Assembly: GCF_008087625.1 (NCBI RefSeq)
Contig: NZ_CP042997.1
Location: 9,238,001-9,302,000 of the forward strand
Length of the DNA: 64,000 bases
Direction of reading: 5' to 3'
Source of the DNA: Aquisphaera giovannonii
GTDB lineage: Bacteria > Planctomycetota > Planctomycetia > Isosphaerales > Isosphaeraceae
Under the pieces are notes generated by a model. The model saw only the letters and a program-made list of their open reading frames with translations, made no database searches and had not been told where the DNA came from. Shown here one piece after another: positions 25,330 through 32,917 of the stretch (the stretch's first letter is position 1; each line of letters begins with the position of its first letter). The position numbers were made by a program, and so were the translations under genes.

Positions 25330-25887
25330 GTGAGCAATCCGGCCGATCAACTGTACGAGCGACTCCTGGTCCTGCGATTCCAGGCCGGGGACGAGGTTGC
25401 GTTCGCCGAGCTGGTCGCGCGGTACGCGCCGAGGCTGCGGTATTTCCTCCGGAAGCTCCTGGGCGACCACCACGCCGCCGAGGACGCCCTCCAGGAGGCC
25501 TGGCTCGACGTGACGCGGTCGATCTCGCGGCTGGGCGACGCCGGCGCCTTCGCCGCGTGGGTCTATCGGATCGCCCGCGACCGGGCCTCCCGCCGGCTGC
25601 GACGGAAGGGCCGGGTCGTCGCCACGATCGACGGCGAGGGGCCGGCCTGCGAGCCGTCCGATGACGACCCCCTGCTGTCCGCCGAGCGGGCCGAGGCCAT
25701 CCACGCGGCCCTCGACCGGCTCTCGCCCGAGCACCGCGAGGCGCTCGTGCTCCGCTTCCTGGAAGGGATGAGCTACGAGGACATGTCGCGGGTCGTCGGC
25801 CGTCCGACGGGGACGGTCCGGTCCCGCCTCCACTACGCCAGGCGCGCCCTGCGGGACGCGCTCGAACGGGAAGGGATCACCCCATGA
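25330..25887 (+). CDS. ECF-type RNA polymerase sigma factor
   Basis: A 185-residue sigma-70-family extracytoplasmic-function sigma factor. Region 2 is seen in AFAELVARYAPRLRYFLRKL and DALQEAWLDVTRSI (promoter -10 contact and core binding) with AFAAWVYRIARDRASRRLR; region 4 is the C-terminal HTH, LSPEHREALVLRFLEGMSYE and VGRPTGTVRSRLHYARRAL. There is no added C-terminal domain. GTG 25330 is the start. The downstream membrane protein overlaps it by four bases (ATGA), the usual arrangement for a sigma factor with its regulator. Confidence 0.9.
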   Translation: MSNPADQLYERLLVLRFQAGDEVAFAELVARYAPRLRYFLRKLLGDHHAAEDALQEAWLDVTRSISRLGDAGAFAAWVYRIARDRASRRLRRKGRVVATIDGEGPACEPSDDDPLLSAERAEAIHAALDRLSPEHREALVLRFLEGMSYEDMSRVVGRPTGTVRSRLHYARRALRDALEREGITP

Positions 25888-26357
25888 CCGAACCCCAGCT
25901 CCGCCGGGCCCTCCTCGACCTCGACGCCGCGAACCTCGCCGGCTACCCCGACGCGAGGCAGTTGACCTGGATGGTCCTCGAGCGGGACCGCCGCCGCGTC
26001 CGCCGCCTGGCGGGCGTGACGATCGCGGCCTGGCTGCTGGCCACCCTGCTGGCCCTGACCTCCCTCGTCGGCTTCGGGTTCGTCTTCCCCCGCATGGCCA
26101 AGCTCCGCACGGACGTGGCGGCGGGGATCGTCACGGGCGCGGAGCGGGACCGGATCGAGGCCGAGAACGCCCAGGACTTCGCCATCGGCACGCTCCAGGT
26201 CGCGTTCGCCGTCCTGGTCCTGGGGGCGGCGGCCTTCTGCACGGTCCTGCTCGTCCTCGCCTCGCGGCGGGCGACCCTGCGGCAGATCAACGCCGGGCTG
26301 ATCGCGATCTCGGAACAGCTCAAGCAGTTGGCGCAGGGCCCCGCCCCGGCCGGCTGA
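25884..26357 (+). CDS. Two-helix membrane protein partnered with the sigma factor
   Basis: A 157-residue inner-membrane protein with two transmembrane segments (about 42-68, VTIAAWLLATLLALTSLVGF, and 105-128, LQVAFAVLVLGAAAFCTVLL), a periplasmic loop between them and cytoplasmic ends of about 40 and 28 residues. It lacks the HxxxCxxC zinc motif of ZAS anti-sigma factors. Its start codon overlaps the sigma stop codon, so co-translation and an anti-sigma or sigma-control role are likely, but that is inference from position. Confidence 0.75.
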   Translation: MTEPQLRRALLDLDAANLAGYPDARQLTWMVLERDRRRVRRLAGVTIAAWLLATLLALTSLVGFGFVFPRMAKLRTDVAAGIVTGAERDRIEAENAQDFAIGTLQVAFAVLVLGAAAFCTVLLVLASRRATLRQINAGLIAISEQLKQLAQGPAPAG

Positions 26358-26379
26358 TCGCCGGGACTCCCGCCTCGCC

Positions 26380-27180
26380 TCAGGCCCGCGGCCGGAGGAC
26401 GAGGACGTCCTGGTCGCAGGTGAGCCGATGGACGCCGTCGGCGCCGCGGGCGTGCCGGTCCAGGTACCGCTCGACGTCCGCCCTCGGGATGGGCGTGGGG
26501 ATCGGCAGCACGTTGAGGACGAACTCGGCGATCGTGTAGGCGTCCGCCGGGTCGGCGGCGGCGATCGTCGCGGGGACGGTCTCGATCCGGCCCTCGAACC
26601 GGGAGCCGTGCCGGGCGTCGAACGCGCTCCGCAGCCCTTCCAGGTCGAACGCGCGGCCGGTGAAGTGGCGGAGCATCCGCATGCAGTCGGTGCGGGGGTT
26701 CTGGAGGATCAGGGCGAGCATCCCCCGCTCGCCCACCCACGCCGCCAGGGCCTCCAGGTTCGCCAGCCACTCGTCGGGCTCGATGTAATAGAAGACGTGC
26801 GAGCAGAGGACCAGGTCGCAGGGCCGGGGCGGGCCGGCCTCCATCAGCCCCGCCGGGACGACCTCGGCGGCGGGGCAGGCCCGCGCCAGCTCCTCGCGGA
26901 GCGAGGGGTTGGGCTCGATCGCGATCATGGCCTCGAAGGCGTCGGCATACCAGGCCGTGACCTGCCCCGTCCCGGCGCCGGCGTCGAGGAACGTCCCGCG
27001 CCGGGGCAGGCCGGCGACGGCCTCGTCGATCCAGCCCTTCAGCCGGACCTTCTGGTCGGTGTGCGCCAGGAACACGGCGAACGCGCGATGGTAATCCTCG
27101 CCGCGGGAGTCGAAGTCGCGGACGAACTCGGCCCCACCTGGCCCGGCGTCGCACTCGGTGCTCGGCATGTCATGCTCCAT
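26380..27180 (-). CDS. Class I SAM-dependent methyltransferase
   Basis: A 266-residue methyltransferase of the Rossmann type. Motif I is FLDAGAGTGQVTAWYA (SAM binding), motif II includes MIAIEPNPSLREEL and the post-II strand PCDLVLCSHVFYYIEPDEW. The C-terminal 90 residues (EFVLNVLPIPTPIPRADVER) probably help select substrate, which is not identifiable. I start at ATG 27180; MPSTE at 27168 is an alternative. It is followed downstream by nothing on the same strand and converges with the sigma-factor operon, 22 bp away. Confidence 0.85.
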   Translation of the reverse strand: MEHDMPSTECDAGPGGAEFVRDFDSRGEDYHRAFAVFLAHTDQKVRLKGWIDEAVAGLPRRGTFLDAGAGTGQVTAWYADAFEAMIAIEPNPSLREELARACPAAEVVPAGLMEAGPPRPCDLVLCSHVFYYIEPDEWLANLEALAAWVGERGMLALILQNPRTDCMRMLRHFTGRAFDLEGLRSAFDARHGSRFEGRIETVPATIAAADPADAYTIAEFVLNVLPIPTPIPRADVERYLDRHARGADGVHRLTCDQDVLVLRPRA

Positions 27181-27257
27181 GGGGCGGACCTCGGGAGGGC
27201 ACGGCGAGGGGGTCGCCTCACCCTCGCTCCGCCGGGCGGGGGCGGGCGCGGGGCTGT

Positions 27258-27944
27258 TCAGGCCCCGGACGACGCAAGGAGTATAGAACCCAGCGCCGCC
27301 AGCAGGGCGATCGCCAGGGCGAGGGTCAGCCGGACCGTGAACAGGCCGAGCCGGGCCCGGACCGGGAACACCTGGGTCGCCTCGATCGCCGCCCACTTGT
27401 GGACGTCGGCGCGGTCCTTCGCGACCTCGGCGCAGAACTCGAGGAAGTCGCGGCGGCTGCGGTACCGGACCAGGGCGACGCAATCCCAGGGCTCCGCGCC
27501 TTCGGGGGCGAGGAACCGCCCGGCCGATCGCCCGAGGAAGACGGGGACGCACGCCCGCTTCAGGAGCAGGGGGACGACGGCCCGGTTGTAGCGGGCGTCC
27601 GCGGCATGCGGGTCGTCGCCCAGTCCCCGGCCGGGCGGATAGGCCGCCTTCTCGCGATACCGGATCAGGTTGACCATGACGAATTCCCTGCCGTCGTCCC
27701 CCCCGGCGACCTCCCGGATCGACCCCATGAGGCCCGGGTCGGGGCCCGCGCCGGCCGCCTCGGCGTTCCGTCGCACCCGCTCCAGGATCGACTCGACCTC
27801 GGCGGAATCCATCGGCGAGCCGCGCCCGCCGTACCAGAGCAGGAAGGCGGAGTAGGACGACAGCGCCCCGCACACCAGCACCGCGACGGAGATCGACACG
27901 CCGGCAGCTCCCCGGGACGCCCCGGCCGCAGCCCGGGGCCGCAC
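27258..27944 (-). CDS. Membrane protein with DUF1330-like soluble part
   Basis: A 228-residue protein with one helix near the N-terminus (VSISVAVLVCGALSSYSAFL) and one near the C-terminus (LTLALAIALLAALGSILLAS). Between them is a soluble domain with FVMVNLIRYREKAAYP and CVALVRYRSRRDFLEFCAE, reminiscent of the ferredoxin-like alpha-beta fold of DUF1330/EthD proteins, although I cannot confirm membership. It starts with GTG 27944. It precedes the methyltransferase gene on the same strand with a 77-bp gap, so the two may be co-transcribed. Confidence 0.6.
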   Translation of the reverse strand: MRPRAAAGASRGAAGVSISVAVLVCGALSSYSAFLLWYGGRGSPMDSAEVESILERVRRNAEAAGAGPDPGLMGSIREVAGGDDGREFVMVNLIRYREKAAYPPGRGLGDDPHAADARYNRAVVPLLLKRACVPVFLGRSAGRFLAPEGAEPWDCVALVRYRSRRDFLEFCAEVAKDRADVHKWAAIEATQVFPVRARLGLFTVRLTLALAIALLAALGSILLASSGA

Positions 27945-28019
27945 GCTCCCGGCTCCGAGTCCCGGGGGGCCGCATTGTACGCCGCCGGGCGGCCCGCCGA
28001 CACCTCGACGGCGCGGGCC

Positions 28020-28173
28020 GGTGCTCTGTCAGGGCTTGGATTTGGGGTACGCTACGTGCCGGCGGTCGCCCGGATTCGGGAGGGCGAGGCTCCTGCCGCG
28101 CCCCCGCACGGCTCGGCAGGAGCCTCGCCCTCCCGGCGTTCGGGACCGGATTCCAAGCCTTGCCAGAGGCACC
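28020..28173. repeat. Family C inverted-repeat element, copy 2
   Basis: About 154 bp with inverted ends (ggtgctctgtcagggcttgg on the left; ccaagccttgccagaggcacc-like on the right) and an internal hairpin whose arms start cgggagggcgaggctcctgc. Both features match copy 1 at 21270-21388. It lies between two minus-strand genes and encodes nothing. Confidence 0.75.
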
Positions 28174-28185
28174 AGGGGGCGCCGC

Positions 28186-28569
28186 TCATTCGGCCGCCCG
28201 CGTGCAGAGCCGCCAGAATGTGCCGTCGAGGGCGAGCAGGAACGCCCCCTGCACGAGGACCGCGAGGCCGAACCCGCGCAGGAGGGGGGTGCCTCGGCCC
28301 AGCAGGGCCGCGCCGGCCGCCACGTACAGGATGTCGAGGCCCGCGTTGAGCCGGAGCACGGGGAGCAGCTCGGCGGGGGCCCTCGGCCCGCCGACCAGGA
28401 CATACCAGGCGATCAGCCCGTCGATGAGCCCCCACAGCCCGCTCATGAACCAGAAGGACCGCCAGAGCTCGCCGGCGCGGGCGTAGAGCCCGATCACCGA
28501 GGCCCCCAGCCAGCCGAGCGCCCAGAGCAGCAGCGTCGTCGCCAGCGAATGCGCGATGCCGCCCGCCAT
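28186..28569 (-). CDS. DUF6992-like four-helix membrane protein
   Basis: A 127-residue integral membrane protein with four hydrophobic segments: LATTLLLWALGWLGASVIGL, SFWFMSGLWGLIDGLIAWYV, LDILYVAAGAALLGRG, and LAVLVQGAFLLALDGTFW. The pattern, size and an internal WFMSGLWGLIDG motif fit the small membrane family DUF6992, of unknown function. I start at ATG 28569 (MAGGIAHSL); an upstream in-frame ATG at 28608 adds a Pro/Gly-rich stretch with no support. Confidence 0.65.
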   Translation of the reverse strand: MAGGIAHSLATTLLLWALGWLGASVIGLYARAGELWRSFWFMSGLWGLIDGLIAWYVLVGGPRAPAELLPVLRLNAGLDILYVAAGAALLGRGTPLLRGFGLAVLVQGAFLLALDGTFWRLCTRAAE

Positions 28570-28827
28570 GATGGGCCCTCCGCCCTCCGGCCCGCCGGGC
28601 ACCCTCACGCGAGGGGCGCCCGGGACGGCGGCCGTCCCTCCCTATCCCGGGATGAAGATACCCCGCGGGCCGGTGGGCGGCCACCCGGCCCTGCCCGCGG
28701 GGAGGCCGCCCCGGGCCCCCCTCGCCCGTGCCCTCCGGCGCCGTCCGCCGGGCCTCGCCGCCCCGCCGGCACCCCGGCCGAACGGCCGGGAACCCGAATG
28801 GCATCGCTTTTGCTAAGAGGCCGGTCC

Positions 28828-30753
28828 ATGTCTCACGATCCGGGCGACACCCATGAATCGCTCATCCGCGAGGCGGGCCTGTTCCGCTACATCGTGGAGA
28901 GTGCGGCCGAGTACGCCATCTTCGCGACCGACCAGGGCGGGCGCATAGTGTCCTGGAACACGGGGGCCGAGCGGATCCTCGGCTACTCCGAGTCCGAGAT
29001 CCTCGGCCAGGACGCCCGCATCCTGTTCACGCCCGAGGACCGCGCGCGGAGGGCGCCCGAGCAGGAGATGGAGAGGGCCGCGGCCGAGGGCCGGGCCGCG
29101 AATGAGCGCTGGCACGTCCGCAAGGATGGGAGCCGCTTCTGGGGCAGCGGCCTCACGATGCCCCTCATGGAAGGCCCGAGCAACGCCCCGGGCTTCGTCA
29201 AGATCTTCCGGGACAAGACCGAGCAGCGGCGCGCCCTGGAGGCGCAGCGGGAGAGCGAGGACCGATATCGGCTGCTGTTCAACTCGATCGACGAGGGCTT
29301 CTGCGTCATCGAGGTCCTCCACGACGACGACGGCCTGCCGGCCGACTACCGGTTCCTCGAGGTCAACCCGGCCTTCGAGCGCCACACGGGCCTGCGCGAG
29401 GCGACCGGCAGGCGGGTGCGGGACCTCGTGCCGGGGCTCGAGGCCCACTGGTACGAGGTGTACAGCCGCGTGGCCGAGACCGGCGAGCCGGTCCGCTTCG
29501 AGAACGAGGCCAGGGCGCTGGGCGGGCGCTGGTTCGACGTCTACGCCTTCCGGATCGGCGAGCCCAGCCAGCGGCGGGTCGCGGTCCTCTTCACCGACGT
29601 CACCGGGCGGCGGGAGCTGGAGCGCTCGCTCCGGCACCGCGCCCGGGAGCTCGCCGAGGCGGACCACCGGAAGAACGAGTTCCTGGCGATGCTCGCCCAC
29701 GAGCTGCGCAACCCGCTGTCGGCCATCCACAGCGCCGTCCAGGTCGCGAGGGACCCGAGGGCGACGGTCGAGATGCTGCCCCAGTCGCTGGGGGTCATCG
29801 AGCGGCAGGCGAAGAACCTGGCCCGCCTCATCGACGACCTGCTGGACGTGGCCCGCATCACCCAGGGCAAGGTCGTGCTCAAGCGGGAGCCGGTGGACCT
29901 CGTGGCGGTCATCGGCCGGGCGGCCCAGGCCGTCAGGCCCCTCATCGAGCAGAAGCGGCACAGATTCACGTTCCACCACGACTTCGGCCCCATGCCGGTG
30001 GACGCCGACCCCACCCGCCTGGAGCAGGTCGTCGGCAACCTGCTCACCAACGCCGCGAAGTACACCGAGCCGGGCGGCTCGGTCTCGGTCTCCGCCGGCC
30101 GGGAAGGGGCCGAGGCGGTCGTCCGCGTCAAGGACGACGGCGTCGGCATCCCGCCGGATATGCTGCCGAAGGTCTTCGAGCTGTTCACGCAGGTGGACCC
30201 GACGCTCGCCCGGTCCGAGGGGGGGCTGGGGATCGGGCTCTCGCTCGTCAAGCAGCTCGTGGAGATGCACGGGGGCACCGTCTCCGCGGCGAGCGAGCCG
30301 GGCCGCGGCAGCGAGTTCACGGTGAGGCTGCCGCTGCTGGAGTCGGCGACGCCGGCGCAGGAGCCCGCCCCCGGGGCGGCCGCGCCCGGGAGGAACGGGC
30401 GGCTCCTCGTCGTCGACGACAACGTGGACACGGCCCGCCTGACCGGCCGGCTCCTGGAGCTGATGGGCTTCGACGTCCTGCTCTGCCACGACGGCCGCCG
30501 GGCCCTCGAGGTGGCCAGGCAGTACCGGCCGGAGGCGATCCTGCTCGACATCGGGCTGCCGGGGATGAACGGCTTCGAGGTGGCCCGCCAGATCCGCGAG
30601 GATCCGTGCTGCCGGGATTCGCTCATCGTCGGGGTCTCCGGCTACGGGGACGCCCGGTCCCGGGAGCAGGCCCTCGAGGCGGGCTTCGACCACCACCTCG
30701 TCAAGCCCGTGGACATCTCGGCCGTCGCCGAACTGGTCTCCCGCCCCAGGTAG
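28828..30753 (+). CDS. Soluble hybrid PAS histidine kinase with receiver domain
   Basis: A 641-residue cytoplasmic hybrid kinase. Two PAS domains (about 20-140, with IVSWNTGAERILGY, and 145-265, with FLEVNPAFERHTG) are followed by HisKA with the phosphorylated His291 in AMLAHELRNPLSAI, an ATPase domain (NLLTNAAKYTEPGG; DDGVGIPPDM; GLGIGLSLVKQLVE) and a C-terminal receiver with VVDDNVDTARL, the phospho-acceptor Asp in ILLDIGLPGMNG and Lys in HHLVKPVD. No membrane helices. ATG 28828 has aagagg seven bases upstream. Phosphate is likely passed to its own receiver and then to a partner not adjacent here. The PAS ligand is unknown. Confidence 0.9.
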   Translation: MSHDPGDTHESLIREAGLFRYIVESAAEYAIFATDQGGRIVSWNTGAERILGYSESEILGQDARILFTPEDRARRAPEQEMERAAAEGRAANERWHVRKDGSRFWGSGLTMPLMEGPSNAPGFVKIFRDKTEQRRALEAQRESEDRYRLLFNSIDEGFCVIEVLHDDDGLPADYRFLEVNPAFERHTGLREATGRRVRDLVPGLEAHWYEVYSRVAETGEPVRFENEARALGGRWFDVYAFRIGEPSQRRVAVLFTDVTGRRELERSLRHRARELAEADHRKNEFLAMLAHELRNPLSAIHSAVQVARDPRATVEMLPQSLGVIERQAKNLARLIDDLLDVARITQGKVVLKREPVDLVAVIGRAAQAVRPLIEQKRHRFTFHHDFGPMPVDADPTRLEQVVGNLLTNAAKYTEPGGSVSVSAGREGAEAVVRVKDDGVGIPPDMLPKVFELFTQVDPTLARSEGGLGIGLSLVKQLVEMHGGTVSAASEPGRGSEFTVRLPLLESATPAQEPAPGAAAPGRNGRLLVVDDNVDTARLTGRLLELMGFDVLLCHDGRRALEVARQYRPEAILLDIGLPGMNGFEVARQIREDPCCRDSLIVGVSGYGDARSREQALEAGFDHHLVKPVDISAVAELVSRPR

Positions 30754-30892
30754 GCCGCCGCCGGGGCCTGGCCGGCAAGGGGGTCGAGCGCGGGACACTG
30801 ACTTTTGTGGGGTGCGTCAAGCGGGGCGCGGACGCACCGGACCGCCGCGTCATGAGGACGACGCGGCGACAGGCGGGGACACGCCCCTCTGT

Positions 30893-30960
30893 GGGAGCCG
30901 CCTCCGTGCGGCGACCGTGCGGGCCAAGGCTCACCCGGTCGCCGCACGGAGGCGGCTCCC
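30893..30960. repeat. Perfect 25-bp stem hairpin
   Basis: Two arms, 30893-30917 and 30936-30960, are exact reverse complements of 25 bp, beginning GGGAGCCGCCTCCGTGCGGC, and are separated by an 18-base loop. It lies between the convergent hybrid kinase and ABC transporter genes, 23 bp past the ABC stop, where it could act as a bidirectional terminator or be a repetitive extragenic palindrome. Confidence 0.75.
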
Positions 30961-30983
30961 TCGGGAAGGGAAGTCCCCGGGCC

Positions 30984-32840
30984 TCATGCGGATCGGTGAG
31001 GCATGGGCAGGCGCCGAGTGGCCGGCGTGCGCGACGGGCGGGCGAGCAGCCGGGCGTAGTAGCCGCCCAGGGCCAGGAGCTCGCGGTGCGTGCCGCGCTC
31101 CGCGATGCGCCCGCCTTCGAGCACGAGGATCAGGTCCGCGTGCCGCACCGAGGCCGGCTTGTGCGAGACGATCAGGGACGTGCGGCCGGGGCGGAGCTCG
31201 GCCACCGCCTTGCGGACCCGGGCCTCGGTCTCGGCGTCGAGGGCGCTCGTGCAGTCGTCCAGCAGGAGCACGGCCGGGTCGGCGACGAGGGCCCGGGCCA
31301 GGGCCAGCCGCTGGCGCTGGCCGCCGGAGAGGCTCTGGCCGCGCTCGCCGACCGGCGTGTCCAGGCCCAGGGGCAGGCCGTCCACCGTCCGGGCGAAGTC
31401 GGCCGCCTCCAGGGCCCGCCGCATCCGCGAGGGGGACGAGTCGGGCGCCGCGTACAGGAGGTTCGATCGGATCGTCCCCTCGAACAGGAGGGCGTGCTGC
31501 GGCACCAGGGCCACCTGCCGGCGCAGGTCGAGCAGGCGCAGGTCCCGGACGTCCCGGCCGTCGAGCAGGACCGCGCCCCGCCCTTCGGCGACGTCGTAGA
31601 GCCGCGCGGCCAGGGCCAGCAGCGTGCTCTTGCCCGCCCCGCTGGGGCCGAGCACGCCGACGGTCATGCCCGGCTCGATCTCCAGGTCGATCTCGTCGAG
31701 CACGTCCGGGCCGCCCTCCGCATAGGCGAAGGAGACGCCCCGGAACCGGAGCCCCCCGCGCGGATGCAACACCGGCCGCGCCCCGGGGCGGTCCGCCACG
31801 GGCTCGGGCTCGTCGAAGATCTCGAACAGCCGCTCGACGGAGACCCGCGTCGCCACGGCCGTCGTCTGGAACTGGGCCAGGCGGACGATCGGGCTGTAGA
31901 GCTGGCCGACCAGGGCGTAGAAGGCCAGCAGCTCCCCCACCGTCAGCCGCCCCTGGCCCACCAGCACGGCGCCGTAGGCGACGACGAGGACCGTCCCCAG
32001 CCCGCTGATCAGGGTCGCCAGCGCGCCCTGGTAGGCGGCCGCCCGCGTGTTGTCCCAGCTCAGCGCGCGGTGCGCATCGATCCGCGCATCGAACTCGACC
32101 AGCTCCGCCTCCTCCTTGGCGAAGGACCGGACGAGCCGCACGGCCGAGACCCGCTCGCTGAGCAGCGCGTAGATCGAGGCCACGTGGGCGCGGATCTCGG
32201 TGGAGAGCCGGTGCATCCGGCCGGCGAACGCCCGGTGGTTCGCCGCGTAGAGCGGCACGGCCACGAGCGCCACCAGGCCCAGCCGCCACTGGAGCCAGAC
32301 GAGCAGGGCCGCGATCCCGGCCGCCAGGATCAGGTCGTTGACCAGCTGCAGGAAGCCGCTGTTGAGGAATCCCAGGATCGAGCCGACGTCGCTGGTGACC
32401 CGGGCCATCAGGCGGCCGGTCTGCTGGGAGTCGAAGTAGGCCATCGGCAGCCGCATCAGCTTCCGGTGCAGCGCCCCGCGCATGTCCCGGACGATCTCCT
32501 GGCTGATGCGGCCCATCATCGCGGCCACCCCCCAGCCCAGGGCCATCCGCCCGAGGTGGCAGGCGAGCGTGGCGACGAAGGCCAGTCCGATGGCCCGGAC
32601 CGCGGCCGCCTGCACATCCGGCCCCGCCGCGGCCGGGTCCCGCGCCAGGGCGACGAGCCGGTCCAGGACCCAGCCCTGCAGCAGGGGGACCGGCAGCGGC
32701 AGGAGCGACTGGACGAGCAGGCCCGCGGCCCCCAGGGCGATCCAGCCCCGGTACGGCCTCACGAACTGGGCCTCCAGGCGGCGGATGGCGGAGGCTCCCC
32801 CCGCGGGGCGGTCGATTTCGGGCGGTTTCATCCGGAGCAT
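30984..32840 (-). CDS. ABC exporter half-transporter with degenerate catalytic site
   Basis: A 618-residue ABC exporter subunit with an N-terminal membrane domain (about 15-320, six helices) and a nucleotide-binding domain with Walker A GPSGAGKST, signature LSGGQRQRLALARAL and an H-loop His (IVSHKPASV). The Walker B is AVLLLDDCTSALD: the normal catalytic Glu is Asp, as in the degenerate half of heterodimeric exporters. I start at ATG 32840; ATG 32831 is an alternative. It is 77 bp downstream of the second half-transporter and reads with it. Substrate not determined; fold and size suit a lipid, peptide or drug exporter. Confidence 0.88.
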   Translation of the reverse strand: MLRMKPPEIDRPAGGASAIRRLEAQFVRPYRGWIALGAAGLLVQSLLPLPVPLLQGWVLDRLVALARDPAAAGPDVQAAAVRAIGLAFVATLACHLGRMALGWGVAAMMGRISQEIVRDMRGALHRKLMRLPMAYFDSQQTGRLMARVTSDVGSILGFLNSGFLQLVNDLILAAGIAALLVWLQWRLGLVALVAVPLYAANHRAFAGRMHRLSTEIRAHVASIYALLSERVSAVRLVRSFAKEEAELVEFDARIDAHRALSWDNTRAAAYQGALATLISGLGTVLVVAYGAVLVGQGRLTVGELLAFYALVGQLYSPIVRLAQFQTTAVATRVSVERLFEIFDEPEPVADRPGARPVLHPRGGLRFRGVSFAYAEGGPDVLDEIDLEIEPGMTVGVLGPSGAGKSTLLALAARLYDVAEGRGAVLLDGRDVRDLRLLDLRRQVALVPQHALLFEGTIRSNLLYAAPDSSPSRMRRALEAADFARTVDGLPLGLDTPVGERGQSLSGGQRQRLALARALVADPAVLLLDDCTSALDAETEARVRKAVAELRPGRTSLIVSHKPASVRHADLILVLEGGRIAERGTHRELLALGGYYARLLARPSRTPATRRLPMPHRSA

Positions 32841-32917
32841 GCTTCCACGGCTTTTGTTCGGTCGCGGCCGGATTTTCGGGAGGGATTCCGACCCGAATCC
32901 CGGGCGTTGAGATGGCA

